Assembly: GCF_900454895.1 (NCBI RefSeq)
Contig: NZ_UGTA01000001.1
Location: 1-64,000 of the forward strand
From: Phocoenobacter uteri
GTDB lineage: Bacteria > Pseudomonadota > Gammaproteobacteria > Enterobacterales > Pasteurellaceae
Direction of reading: 5' to 3'
DNA: 64,000 nt
This document shows positions 36,767 through 50,129 of this stretch, piece after piece. Numbering within the stretch: position 1 is the first letter of the stretch; the number at the start of each line of letters is the position of its first letter. The notes under the pieces are model-generated. The model worked only from the letters and a program-made list of their open reading frames with translations. It searched no databases and was not told the origin of the DNA. Both the position numbers and the translations under genes were made by a program.

Positions 36767-38068
36767 ATGGCAAAAATTGTTAAAGTAATTGGTCGTGAAA
36801 TCATCGACTCTCGTGGTAATCCAACTGTTGAAGCAGAAGTACATTTAGAAGGTGGCTTCGTAGGTTTAGCAGCGGCTCCATCTGGTGCATCAACTGGTTC
36901 TCGTGAAGCATTAGAATTACGTGATGGCGACAAAACTCGTTTCTTAGGTAAAGGTGTTTTAAAAGCAGTTGAAGCTGTAAATGGTCCTATCGCAGAAGCG
37001 GTTGTAGGTAAAGATGCATCAGCTCAAGCTGAAATCGACCAAATTATGATTGATTTAGACGGTACTGAAAACAAATCTAAATTCGGTGCAAACGCAATCT
37101 TAGCAGTTTCATTAGCAAACGCAAAAGCAGCAGCAGCGTCAAAAGGTTTACCTTTATACGCTCACATTGCTGAATTAAACGGTACAGCAGGTCAATACTC
37201 TATGCCATTACCAATGATGAACATCATCAACGGTGGTGAGCACGCAGATAACAACGTTGATATCCAAGAATTTATGATTCAACCTGTTGGTGCGAAAACA
37301 TTAAAAGAAGCATTACGTATCGGTGCTGAAGTATTCCACAACTTAGCGAAAGTATTAAAATCAAAAGGTTTAAATACAGCAGTTGGCGACGAAGGTGGTT
37401 TTGCACCTAACTTAGCATCAAACGCTGACGCATTAGCTTGTATCAAAGAAGCTGTTGAAAAAGCAGGTTATGTTTTAGGTAAAGACGTTACTTTAGCGAT
37501 GGACTGTGCATCATCTGAGTTCTACAACAAAGAAACTGGTATGTATGAAATGAAAGGTGAAGGTAAATCATTCACTTCACAAGAGTTCACTCACTACTTA
37601 GAAGGTTTATGTAACGAATATCCAATCGTTTCAATCGAAGACGGTCAAGATGAGTCTGACTGGGACGGTTTTGCATACCAAACTAAAGTATTAGGTGATA
37701 AAGTTCAATTAGTAGGTGACGATTTATTCGTAACTAATACTAAGATCTTAAAAGAAGGTATCGAAAAAGGTATCGCGAATTCTATCTTAATCAAATTCAA
37801 CCAAATCGGTTCATTAACTGAAACTTTAGCAGCAATCAAAATGGCTAAAGACGCTGGCTTTACAGCAGTTATTTCACACCGTTCTGGTGAAACTGAAGAC
37901 GCAACTATTGCTGACTTAGCAGTAGGTACAGCTGCAGGTCAAATCAAAACTGGTTCAATGAGCCGTTCTGATCGTGTTGCTAAATACAACCAATTGATCC
38001 GTATCGAAGAAGCATTAGGTGAAAAAGCACCTTTCTTAGGTTTAAAAGCGGTTAAAGGTCAAGCGTAA
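36767..38068 (+). CDS. eno: Enolase
   Basis: Enolase converts 2-phosphoglycerate to phosphoenolpyruvate in glycolysis and is a scaffold part of the RNA degradosome. The 433-residue product has the metal site and catalytic residues in AVGDEGGFAPNL, VSIEDGQDESDWDGF and VGDDLFVTN, the catalytic Lys in LIKFNQIGSLTE, and the family signature following it. The codon set is strongly restricted (for example TTA, GGT, GAA, AAA), as expected of a highly expressed gene. Ribosome binding site AGAGGAAG. Single gene, with CRP-like site before and terminator after. Confidence 0.98.
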   Translation: MAKIVKVIGREIIDSRGNPTVEAEVHLEGGFVGLAAAPSGASTGSREALELRDGDKTRFLGKGVLKAVEAVNGPIAEAVVGKDASAQAEIDQIMIDLDGTENKSKFGANAILAVSLANAKAAAASKGLPLYAHIAELNGTAGQYSMPLPMMNIINGGEHADNNVDIQEFMIQPVGAKTLKEALRIGAEVFHNLAKVLKSKGLNTAVGDEGGFAPNLASNADALACIKEAVEKAGYVLGKDVTLAMDCASSEFYNKETGMYEMKGEGKSFTSQEFTHYLEGLCNEYPIVSIEDGQDESDWDGFAYQTKVLGDKVQLVGDDLFVTNTKILKEGIEKGIANSILIKFNQIGSLTETLAAIKMAKDAGFTAVISHRSGETEDATIADLAVGTAAGQIKTGSMSRSDRVAKYNQLIRIEEALGEKAPFLGLKAVKGQA

Positions 38069-38090
38069 TTATTATTAAGCTTAGATAACG

Positions 38091-38126
38091 AAAAGGTTGA
38101 TTTCATTATAGGAATCAACCTTTTTA
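38091..38126 (+). terminator. Terminator of eno
   Basis: AAAAGGTTGATT (38091-38102) pairs with AATCAACCTTTT (38113-38124), followed by more T. Confidence 0.9.
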
Positions 38127-38209
38127 TTTTTAGGCTGCTACAAAAATGCTAGCATATAACGTAATCTTTTATTAAACTCTGCACAATATTTTTTCTTTTA
38201 ACAAAGCAA

Positions 38210-38914
38210 ATGAACTATTATCAATTTAACCACGATCTTCTTAGCGAATCACATTTACCTCAAATTAAAGATCTTTTAACTCAATCTTCTTTTGAAAATC
38301 ATAAATTATTACTCGGCTTTTCTAAGGGAAGGGGGATTACGTGGTTTTTAAAAACAGATGCACTATTTGGAATGAACAGTGTAAAACGCCATTATTATCG
38401 TGGCGGATTATTTGGAAAATTGGTAAAAGATCATTATTTTTTTACCGCTTATGAGAAAACCAGAGCAGTCCAAGAATTTAATTTATTACAAAAAATGTAC
38501 CAATGGCAGTTGCCTGTACCTCGTCCTATTGCCGTAAAAATTGATAAAAAATGTTGTATTTACACCGCTGATATTTTGATTGAAAAACTCGAAAACACTC
38601 AAGATTTAAGCCAGTTTTTACAAAAAAATACGTTAAATTCACAGCAATATTTTCAGTTAGGACAGTTAATTAAAAAATTGCATCAACATCAAGTACATCA
38701 CAGCGATTTGAATATCCATAATATTCTTTTTGATGAAGAAAATAATAAATTTTGGCTGATCGATTTTGATAAATGTTTTATTCAGACGGGAAATGACTGG
38801 AAAAGTAGCAATGTTGAAAGACTATTACGTTCTTTTAATAAAGAGATTGAACGTTTAAACATTCAGTTTCAGGAAGCAGATTGGCAATCTTTTTTAGAAG
38901 GTTACCAATCTTAA
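38210..38914 (+). CDS. kdkA: 3-deoxy-D-manno-octulosonic acid kinase
   Basis: KdkA phosphorylates the single Kdo residue of the lipopolysaccharide inner core at position 4, a Haemophilus/Pasteurellaceae trait. The 234-residue protein-kinase-like product has a Gly-rich start (FSKGRGITWFL), the basic stretch VKRHYYRGGLFGKLVKDHYFF, the catalytic loop HHSDLNIHNILFD and the metal motif LIDFDKC. It is convergent with folK, with one base between the stops. The neighbourhood does not include other Kdo genes. Confidence 0.92.
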   Translation: MNYYQFNHDLLSESHLPQIKDLLTQSSFENHKLLLGFSKGRGITWFLKTDALFGMNSVKRHYYRGGLFGKLVKDHYFFTAYEKTRAVQEFNLLQKMYQWQLPVPRPIAVKIDKKCCIYTADILIEKLENTQDLSQFLQKNTLNSQQYFQLGQLIKKLHQHQVHHSDLNIHNILFDEENNKFWLIDFDKCFIQTGNDWKSSNVERLLRSFNKEIERLNIQFQEADWQSFLEGYQS

Positions 38915-38915
38915 T

Positions 38916-39383
38916 TTAAAATGTGACCATTTGATGATTTTCAAATTGTTGATAAAGGGCTTTTAAAGATTCGCCATTCGGTAAAATCAAATCAGGGTTT
39001 AATTCATATAACGGCACAATCACAAATTCACGGTTGTGCATATCATAATGAGGCACAATTAAGCGGTCATTTTTTATGATGTTTTTACCAAAAAGTAAAA
39101 TATCTAAATCTAAGGTTCGTTCGCCCCAACGGCGTAAACGCACTCGCCCTTGTTGATTTTCAATGTCTTGCAAATAATCCAATAATTCCAGAGGCGATAA
39201 ATCAGTATCAAAACTCGCAACCGCATTCACATAATCCGGTTGATCTTGTGGACCAAGCGGTTTGCTACCATAAAATGAGCTGATTTGAAAATTTGCAAAA
39301 TGTTGCAAAAATTTAACCGCTTGATGCAGTTGATCAAGCGGATTATTTAAGTTCGAACCTAATGCAATATAGACTTTTGTCAT
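38916..39383 (-). CDS. folK: Hydroxymethyl-dihydropterin pyrophosphokinase
   Basis: FolK transfers pyrophosphate from ATP to 6-hydroxymethyl-7,8-dihydropterin in folate synthesis. The 155-residue product has the start IALGSNLNNPLDQL, the core RRWGERTLDLDILLFG with the two metal-binding Asp residues, and LIVPHYDMHNREFVIVPL. It begins inside the pcnB stop (TAATG) and is the last gene of dksA-pcnB-folK, the same order as in E. coli. Confidence 0.96.
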   Translation of the reverse strand: MTKVYIALGSNLNNPLDQLHQAVKFLQHFANFQISSFYGSKPLGPQDQPDYVNAVASFDTDLSPLELLDYLQDIENQQGRVRLRRWGERTLDLDILLFGKNIIKNDRLIVPHYDMHNREFVIVPLYELNPDLILPNGESLKALYQQFENHQMVTF

Positions 39384-40903
39384 TAGCTCGTACTCACAGC
39401 TGTTTTGGGTTTACGATTTTTGTAATAGCGTTTACGACGTGGTTTACGTTTTGCTTTTTCGCCATTGTGATGTGGTGTTACCGTCTTTAATTGCTCAGCT
39501 CGTTGTACTTCATTACTCAGTTGGAATTCGTGCCACCAAGCACTTAATTCCACTAAATCGCCACCTTCAATTTCTGCTCGCATTACTAATAAGTCAAAGC
39601 CTGCTCGGAATTTGATATGTTCAAGGGTTTGGTAAGGACGTTTGCCAATACGTTTCGTCATTTTAAATTGTAAATGCCAAATATCTCGAATCACAGAGGT
39701 ATGACGACGGTGTAAACCAATCATTTTACAGGTTTCTGATAAAATTTCATTGGAGGCAAGCATCATTGCATCGTGAGTATTAAGTCCGCCTTCATTTTTA
39801 AGTTCGTCCATTTTTTCACGCATTGGATACCAAAGTAGAGCAGCGTATAAAAATGCGGGATTGATACGTAAATCATCTCGAATACGTTCATCTGTTGATG
39901 TGAGTGCTTTAACGATCATTCGTTCTGCATTTGAATCTCCAACTTCGGTAAAATTGCGAGCAATCGTTGGAAATAGGACATCAAAGAGATTATATTGACA
40001 TAATAACTCATAGGTTTTAACGCCATAGCCTGATTGCAGTAATTTCAACGATTCATCAAATAAACGAGCTGCTGGAATATGATTTAATAAATGTGCAAGT
40101 TCATAAATTGGTTGTTGTGTTGGTTTATCGAGGAACATATCCAATTTTGCCATAAAGCGAATTGCTCTTAGCATTCTAACAGGATCTTCTTGGTAGCGAA
40201 CTGTTGGATCGCCAATTAAACGCAATTTCCCTTGTTTGAGATCATCAATACCATTAAAGAAATCAAAAATCACATTATGTTTGATATCAAAATATAATGC
40301 ATTGATACTGAAATCACGACGTTCGGCATCTTCGCTTAACGAACCGTAAACGTTATCTCTTAATAACATTCCTTGTTCGCTCGTTTTAGAAATTTTTTCA
40401 TTAGCATTATCGTGATTGCCACGAAAGGTCGCCACTTCGTAAATTTCACGTCCATACATTATATGAGCTAAACGGAAACGGCGTCCAATTAAACGGCATT
40501 GACGTCCAAAGATACGTTTGATTTCTTCTGGGGAGGCATTTGTCGCAATATCAAAATCTTTTGGTTTCTTTCCTAATAACACATCACGAACACAGCCACC
40601 TACAAGATAAGCCTCAAACCCACTACGAGATAGTTTATTTATAATAGAAATTGCATTTTGTGAGAAATCACGACTAGAAATAGCATGTTTTCTGGCATTT
40701 ATGGTGAATTCTTTGTGTAAAATATGAGAAGGCTCAACCTTATTTCTGTTTGGTTGATTTTTTTTAGCCAAAGAAACATCGTTCTGTTTTTTAACAGTTC
40801 GTTTCTTATTGATAACAGGTTGTTGTTTTTCTTTTTTTGACGCAACAGGATTATGTTGCAACTTATCCTTTTTGGAAAGGAAAGACTTAATGTAATTAAA
40901 AAT
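39383..40903 (-). CDS. pcnB: Poly(A) polymerase I, probable AUU start
   Basis: PcnB adds poly(A) tails to RNA 3' ends and so promotes decay. The product (about 506 residues) has the nucleotidyltransferase motif LVGGCVRDVLLGKKPKDFDIATNA with its two Asp, the RRDFSINALYFD element and a basic C-terminal tail (KRKPRRKRYYKNRKPK). No ATG or GTG fits the N-terminus. A TTG at 40915 opens the frame but has no ribosome binding site. The strong site GAGGTG (40913-40908) sits four bases before an ATT at 40903, giving (M)FNYIKSFLSKKD, which resembles E. coli PcnB, known to start MF... at AUU. I choose ATT 40903; ATT 40906 is the alternative. Confidence 0.9.
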   Translation of the reverse strand: MFNYIKSFLSKKDKLQHNPVASKKEKQQPVINKKRTVKKQNDVSLAKKNQPNRNKVEPSHILHKEFTINARKHAISSRDFSQNAISIINKLSRSGFEAYLVGGCVRDVLLGKKPKDFDIATNASPEEIKRIFGRQCRLIGRRFRLAHIMYGREIYEVATFRGNHDNANEKISKTSEQGMLLRDNVYGSLSEDAERRDFSINALYFDIKHNVIFDFFNGIDDLKQGKLRLIGDPTVRYQEDPVRMLRAIRFMAKLDMFLDKPTQQPIYELAHLLNHIPAARLFDESLKLLQSGYGVKTYELLCQYNLFDVLFPTIARNFTEVGDSNAERMIVKALTSTDERIRDDLRINPAFLYAALLWYPMREKMDELKNEGGLNTHDAMMLASNEILSETCKMIGLHRRHTSVIRDIWHLQFKMTKRIGKRPYQTLEHIKFRAGFDLLVMRAEIEGGDLVELSAWWHEFQLSNEVQRAEQLKTVTPHHNGEKAKRKPRRKRYYKNRKPKTAVSTS

Positions 40904-40968
40904 AATACACCTCAAATAACATTACATAAAATAATTAAGAGGGCTAAATGCCCTCTAAAAATAGTTAT

Positions 40969-41421
40969 TTAACGTCCAATATGTTTTTCACGAATTTCAG
41001 CAAGTGTTTTACAGTCAATACACAATTCAGCTGTTGGACGAGCTTCTAAACGACGCAAACCAATCTCTACACCACAAGCATCGCAGAACCCATAATCATC
41101 TTCACTTAATCGTTGTAAAGTCTGTTCAATTTTTTTAAGCAAACGACGTTCACGATCACGATTACGTAATTCAAGGCTGAATTCTTCTTCTTGTGTCGCA
41201 CGATCTGATGGATCAGCAAAATGAGCGACTTCGTCTTGCATTTGAATTTTAGTACGTTCAGCTTCTTCCATAATTTGAGCGTGCCAAGCGGTCAAAATTT
41301 TACGAAAATGTGCAGTTTGTGCTTCATTCATATATTCCTCAGTTTTTTTAGGTTTATATGGTTGAACGCCAGCAATTGCTAATAAACTTAGTGATGAAGA
41401 TGTTGATGGCTTTTCTGCCAT
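40969..41421 (-). CDS. dksA: RNA polymerase-binding transcription factor DksA
   Basis: DksA enters the RNA polymerase secondary channel and, with ppGpp, adjusts rRNA, tRNA and amino acid gene transcription. The 150-residue product has the coiled-coil arm with the Asp-rich tip (FADPSDRATQEEEFSLELRNRDRERRLLKKIEQTL) and the zinc finger CDACGVEIGLRRLEARPTAELCIDC. I place the start at 41421: AGGAG precedes it and the N-terminus then matches E. coli DksA; the longer frame adds 20 unrelated residues. It is the promoter-proximal gene of dksA-pcnB-folK; gluQ, often found between dksA and pcnB, is absent. Confidence 0.96.
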   Translation of the reverse strand: MAEKPSTSSSLSLLAIAGVQPYKPKKTEEYMNEAQTAHFRKILTAWHAQIMEEAERTKIQMQDEVAHFADPSDRATQEEEFSLELRNRDRERRLLKKIEQTLQRLSEDDYGFCDACGVEIGLRRLEARPTAELCIDCKTLAEIREKHIGR

Positions 41422-41633
41422 AGTTCCACTCCTTGATATGATATATTGTTTTATAACAATGGGTTGTGTTTTTTTATACAATTTCTTTTGAAATTTATAA
41501 AGTTAAGGTCATTTTTAAGGACGTTACAAATATCAAAAAAAAAGTAATTTTGCAAATATTATTTTAAATATTGACTAAAAAAGTTTAAAAAATATAATGC
41601 CACAGAGTATTATCTATCAACTTAGGGTTTATT

Positions 41634-43589
41634 ATGAAAACATCAAAGCGTTCTATTTTATTTCCAATATTATTTTTTATTGGGGTCAATCTGATTATTT
41701 TATTTTTAAGTCGTTTAGGATTATCTATTTGGCAAATAGAAAGAGTGAATGATGTGAGTGGGTGGTTACCATTATTACTACAAGGTACAAGAATTGATAT
41801 TTCAGCATTATGCTGGCTATTTGGTCTTCCTGCTTTATTGAGCGTTTTATTGTGTCACTCAAATATAATCGGTCAAATTTGGAAAATAATTTTACGCTTA
41901 TGGCTTACAATCGGTAGTACCTTTATTCTTTTTATGGAGCTTGCTACTCCTGCTTTCATTGAAACGTATGACATTCGTCCAAATCGCTTATTTATAGAAT
42001 ATCTACTTTACCCAAAAGAAGTTTTTACAATGTTAGCTAATGGACATTTATTTGCTGTGTTATCTAGTTCAATAATGACATTATTTGCTGTGGTCATTTA
42101 TTGGAAGTTATCAGGTTGGGCAGTAAAATCTTTTATCTTCCCAAATTGGAAATGGCGTCCTGTAATGTTTATTGCGATTGCCACTACTATGTTTATTGGG
42201 GCGAGATCGAGTTTTGAACATCGAGGTATTAACCCAGCAATGGTTGCTTTTTCGAGTGACCCATTAGTTAATTCATTGGTACTAAATTCTGGCTATTCTG
42301 TGATGTTTGCAATTCAACAATTAAAAGATGAAAGTCGCTCTTCTGAGCAGTACGGAAAAATGTCTGCCGAAGATATATTTTCTACTATTAAAGCCACACA
42401 ACAAAGACCCGCTTCTGATTACATCTCCAACGAGATCCCTACACTGACTTATAATGAAGCAACCTATAAAGGTAAGCTGAAAAATATTGTTATTATTTTA
42501 GAAGAAAGTTTAGGTGCTCAATTTATTGGTGCATTAGGAGGTAAGCCACTTTCGCCAGAATTTGATAAATTAGCACAAGAAGGTTGGTTATTTGAAAATA
42601 TTTATGCAACAGGGACTCGCTCAGTTAGAGGAATTGAAGCCGTCATATCAGGTTTTACTCCAACACCAGCACGCTCAACAGTTAAATTAAGTAAAAGTCA
42701 GCGTAATTTCTTTACGATTGCAGAGCTATTGAAGAGAAATGGCTATGAAACTTCCTTTATATATGGTGGCGAAAAGCATTTTGATAATATGGCAAGTTTC
42801 TTCTATGGAAATGGCTTTAAAACCATTATTGATGAAAAGGATTACATCAATCCTGATTTTGTTGCGACTTGGGGCGTGAGTGATGAAGATCTTTTTAAAA
42901 AAGCTGATAGCTTATTTAAACAATGGAATAAAGAAGATAAACCGTTTTTTAGCTTGGTCTTTTCTTCTAGTAATCACGACCCATTTGAATTTCCTGATGG
43001 AAAAATTGCACTTTATGATAAAGAGAAACAAACTCGTAATAACGCAGCTAAATATGCGGACTATGCAATAGGGAAATTCTTTAAGTTAGCTAAAAATGCT
43101 GATTATTGGAAAAATACTATTTTCTTAGTAATTGCCGATCACGATTCGCGAGTTGCTGGTGCGTCATTAGTACCAATTCAACATTTTCATATTCCAGCTT
43201 TAATATTGGGTAATGGTATTGAGGTGAAAAAAGATAAAAGACTTGTTAGCCAAATTGATATGTCGCCAACATTGTTATCTTTGGCGGGAATTAGCGGGGC
43301 TTATCCAATGTTAGGCTATGACTTAACAAAAAATATCGACCCAAATCGAGCTTTTATGCAATATAACCAAACCCAAGCAATGATGAAAGGGAGTGATGTT
43401 GTTATCTTAGAACCAAAAACAGAAGCGAAAGGTTATACCTATAATAAGGAAACGCAACATTTAACAGAACAGCAATTACCTGAGAAATTAAAAAAAGAAG
43501 CATTAGCTTATGCTTTGATAGGTAGTTATCTGTATCAAAACCAATTATATAAACTACCTGAAGCAATAAATTCAAATAAAAATGAATAA
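41634..43589 (+). CDS. LTA-synthase-like sulfatase-family membrane transferase
   Basis: A 651-residue protein with about five N-terminal membrane segments (to about residue 190), then a periplasmic alkaline-phosphatase-superfamily domain. The metal site is in IVIILEESLGAQF, the likely nucleophile is Thr328 in ATGTRSVRG, and the C-terminal metal ligands are in VIADHDSRVAG and QHFHIPALILG. This fits the LTA synthase / phosphoglycerol transferase family (as OpgB and LtaS). Gram-negative members move phosphoglycerol or related groups onto glucans or other envelope glycans; the acceptor is unknown here. It is divergent from dksA. Confidence 0.85.
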   Translation: MKTSKRSILFPILFFIGVNLIILFLSRLGLSIWQIERVNDVSGWLPLLLQGTRIDISALCWLFGLPALLSVLLCHSNIIGQIWKIILRLWLTIGSTFILFMELATPAFIETYDIRPNRLFIEYLLYPKEVFTMLANGHLFAVLSSSIMTLFAVVIYWKLSGWAVKSFIFPNWKWRPVMFIAIATTMFIGARSSFEHRGINPAMVAFSSDPLVNSLVLNSGYSVMFAIQQLKDESRSSEQYGKMSAEDIFSTIKATQQRPASDYISNEIPTLTYNEATYKGKLKNIVIILEESLGAQFIGALGGKPLSPEFDKLAQEGWLFENIYATGTRSVRGIEAVISGFTPTPARSTVKLSKSQRNFFTIAELLKRNGYETSFIYGGEKHFDNMASFFYGNGFKTIIDEKDYINPDFVATWGVSDEDLFKKADSLFKQWNKEDKPFFSLVFSSSNHDPFEFPDGKIALYDKEKQTRNNAAKYADYAIGKFFKLAKNADYWKNTIFLVIADHDSRVAGASLVPIQHFHIPALILGNGIEVKKDKRLVSQIDMSPTLLSLAGISGAYPMLGYDLTKNIDPNRAFMQYNQTQAMMKGSDVVILEPKTEAKGYTYNKETQHLTEQQLPEKLKKEALAYALIGSYLYQNQLYKLPEAINSNKNE

Positions 43590-43710
43590 GGAATATTAGA
43601 TTTTATTAAAACAAAGCGGTCAAAAATTGACACAAATTTACAAAAAAGCACCGCTTTGAGTTAAATTTAATCTCTTGTTCAATTTTTTTAAACTTTTTTG
43701 CAAAAAGTGC

Positions 43711-43738
43711 TTGCGTAGTTTTTTAAAATCCCTATAAT
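43711..43738 (+). promoter_or_regulatory. rrn operon promoter
   Basis: TTGCGT and TATAAT boxes with 16 bases between them, about 214 bases before mature 16S. The -10 is a perfect consensus. Only one promoter is evident, whereas E. coli has P1 and P2. Confidence 0.8.
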
Positions 43739-43803
43739 ACGCCACACACAACGACGCACTGTTGTGAAGAAAGAAAGTTTACTAGGTGCGTCGTTGATTT
43801 TTT

Positions 43804-43820
43804 TGCTCTTTAACAATTTA
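43804..43820 (+). promoter_or_regulatory. boxA antitermination site in the rRNA leader
   Basis: TGCTCTTTAACAATTTA matches the E. coli rrn leader boxA, the binding site for NusB-S10 in antitermination. Confidence 0.88.
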
Positions 43821-43951
43821 TCAGACAATCTGTGTGGGCACTTGTTGATTTGACTTATTTAAAAAATATTTTGAAATTAAAGTCTTAATAAGTGTCACTG
43901 AAAATTTATTTAATAAAAATTCTATGTCAGTTTATTGAGCGATTAAACTTT

Positions 43952-45494
<1,543 letters not shown>

Positions 45495-45518
45495 CCTGAA
45501 TAAGCGACAGCGAGTGTT

Positions 45519-45535
45519 CACACAGATTGTTTGAT
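45519..45535 (+). other. 16S RNase III processing stem, 3' arm
   Basis: CACACAGATTGTTTGAT at 45519-45535 pairs with ATCAGACAATCTGTGTG at 43820-43836 (one G-T pair), closing a long-range stem around 16S, as in E. coli rrn operons. Confidence 0.85.
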
Positions 45536-45562
45536 AGAAATAAGACAAAAGACATCATTTCT

Positions 45563-45639
<77 letters not shown>

Positions 45640-45676
45640 CTCATTGAGTGTGGTTAGAAATGATAGTGATGTGAAT

Positions 45677-45752
45677 GGGGATATAGCTCAGCTGGGAGAG
45701 CGCCTGCCTTGCACGCAGGAGGTCAGCGGTTCGATCCCGCTTATCTCCACCA
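45677..45752 (+). tRNA. alaT: tRNA-Ala (TGC)
   Basis: A 76-base cloverleaf: acceptor starts GGGGATA, anticodon TGC at 45710-45712, T arm GGTTCGATCCC, encoded CCA at the end. Together with tRNA-Ile it makes the common Ile-Ala spacer. Confidence 0.97.
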
Positions 45753-46043
45753 ATTCATCATTGCTAAGTGAATTTATAGATAGATTATATTTGTAAGTTT
45801 GTTTATCAATGATGAAACACAAAAGTGTTTTGTTATATTTGTTCTTTAAAAAATTGGAAACAAGCTGAAAACTGAAGACTTTCAAGTTTGATGTTTGGTT
45901 TATTAACTTAAATTGATAAATTGAATATTAAATCTTTATGAAGTCTGAGTAAGAAACTAAAAAACAGTATGTTGAACAAAAGCAACATACGAACTTGAGT
46001 TGTTTAATGACAACTTTAGGTGTGAAAGCACTTGAGGTTGTAT
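45753..46043 (+). promoter_or_regulatory. tRNA-Ala to 23S spacer with second boxA and 23S processing arm
   Basis: The spacer has TGTTCTTTAAAA at 45840-45851, a boxA-type sequence in the usual place before 23S. CTTGAGGTTGTATGGTTAAG (46031-46050) pairs with the sequence at 48939-48959 past the 23S end to form the processing stem. No gene is present; open frames here are antisense to tRNA. Confidence 0.8.
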
Positions 46044-48947
<2,904 letters not shown>

Positions 48948-49049
48948 ACAACGCTCAAGTGTTTTTGGAAAGACGAATAAAGAAAGTAGAAGTAGAAGCT
49001 TGTTTTTAATTAAAGAATAAAGAAAATTAGAGAAGAATATTGAAAGATT

Positions 49050-49168
49050 TTCCTGATGGCCATAGTGCAACGGAACCACCTGACTCCATACCGAACTCAG
49101 AAGTGAAAAGTTGTAACGCCGATGGTAGTGTGGGGTTTCCCCATGTGAGAGTAGGACACCATCAGGGT
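49050..49168 (+). rRNA. rrf: 5S ribosomal RNA
   Basis: About 119 bases; 5' CCTGATGGCC pairs with 3' CCATCAGG. Internal GAACTCAGAAGTGAAA and GATGGTAGTGTGGGG are typical 5S sequences. Ends may be off by one or two bases. Confidence 0.96.
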
Positions 49169-49182
49169 TTTAATTTAGAGAG

Positions 49183-49213
49183 AGCCGTAACTAGAGATAG
49201 TTACGGCTTTTTT
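49183..49213 (+). terminator. rRNA operon terminator
   Basis: AGCCGTAACT (49183-49192) pairs with AGTTACGGCT (49199-49208), then a run of T. It lies 14 bases after 5S. Confidence 0.93.
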
Positions 49214-49599
49214 GCGTTTAGGGGAAAGTAAAGTATATAAAGAGTAAAATACATTACATCCGAATTATATTTAAAGTAGGCTCTATTCACAATAAGAATG
49301 ATGTTTTGTAAGCATTGATTAGTATTTTTTACTTAATTGATTGTTACAAGAGTTGTATTTATACTTTTGTTTATCTTTAAATTTTCCATTTTTCTTCAGG
49401 TTTTTACTTCTGCATTTTTTGCCTTTATGCCTATTTTTCATATTGTTTTATTTGTATAAGATTCTAAACGGATTTTTAGCATTGCTTTTATCTTTCATAT
49501 CGTAAAATTTTTTCAAAGAAAGGTGAATAAAGGTTTGCTTTTAAGGTATTATTTTATTGAGAAAATAAAATAGAACACATCAATAAATCTGCAACGAAA

Positions 49600-49677
49600 A
49601 TGCCCAAAAATGTTGATGCATATCCTGATGTATATAAATATGAAAGACCAACTAACTTAGTATCAGCCAAGGAATAA
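49600..49677 (+). pseudogene. Possible gene remnant, 25 codons
   Basis: The frame ATG at 49600 to TAA at 49677 reads MPKNVDAYPDVYKYERPTNL and five more residues. The frame also stays open for eight codons upstream, back to a TAG. Its composition is less AT-driven than the surrounding noise, so it could be the leftover of a lost gene. I do not recognise the family, and chance cannot be excluded. Confidence 0.25.
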
Positions 49678-49990
49678 ATAGTAGGCTTACTTTTATAAGT
49701 ATTTCAATTCAGATATTTTTAGATTTGGTAAAAATCGGATGTATTACATAAAGTTAAACTTTAGCTATAGGCGATTTTTATTTAAAGATGAATGTTATCT
49801 ATAAAGGTCAAAATTTATTTAAATAATTGCTATATAGACAAAATTGATAATTATTTGATCCTTTAAATTTAATTATTTTTCCTTTTATGGATTAATTTGA
49901 ATTTTTTTGATAAAAAATCTTACGTATACCTATTAAAAATAAGTTAAGCGGGGGATATTTTAATTTATAAGAAATTGTTATTGAAAGATT

Positions 49991-50055
49991 TGTGATACAC
50001 GTCACAAGATGTTGTTGAAAAATACTTGAATAATAACTTTACATAGTAGTACACT
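49991..50055 (+). promoter_or_regulatory. CRP site and promoter of the opine dehydrogenase operon
   Basis: TGTGATACACGTCACA at 49991-50006 is a perfect TGTGA-N6-TCACA. Downstream, TTGAAT (50026-50031) and TACACT (50050-50055), 18 bases apart, are the best -35/-10 pair. The site centre would then lie about 62-64 bases before the start of transcription, a normal class I activation position. This suggests catabolite control of the two genes that follow. Confidence 0.75.
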
Positions 50056-50129
50056 TATTAACAGGCAGTGATTGAGAATCGAAATAGATTCATTTAATAC
50101 TATATTTAATGACTTGAATAGGTGTAATT

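Larger units (their letters stand above)
43590..43951 (+). promoter_or_regulatory. Leader region of the rRNA operon
   Basis: A uptake-sequence pair (ACAAAGCGGT at 43612-43621, ACCGCTTT at 43651-43658) can end the preceding gene. The rRNA promoter follows: TTGCGT (43711-43716), 16-base spacer, TATAAT (43733-43738), then ACGCC as discriminator region. boxA antitermination sequence TGCTCTTTAACAATTTA lies at 43804-43820. The part at 43820-43836 pairs with sequence beyond the 16S 3' end. Confidence 0.85.
49214..50129. other. Gene-poor AT-rich region (916 bp) after the rRNA operon
   Basis: No open frame of usual size on either strand, no tRNA and no hairpin that I can support. It has a 25-codon open frame at 49600-49677 with protein-like composition. 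The last 140 bases hold the CRP site and promoter of the opine dehydrogenase gene. The whole stretch may be decayed coding DNA; no insertion sequence ends are visible. Confidence 0.6.
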
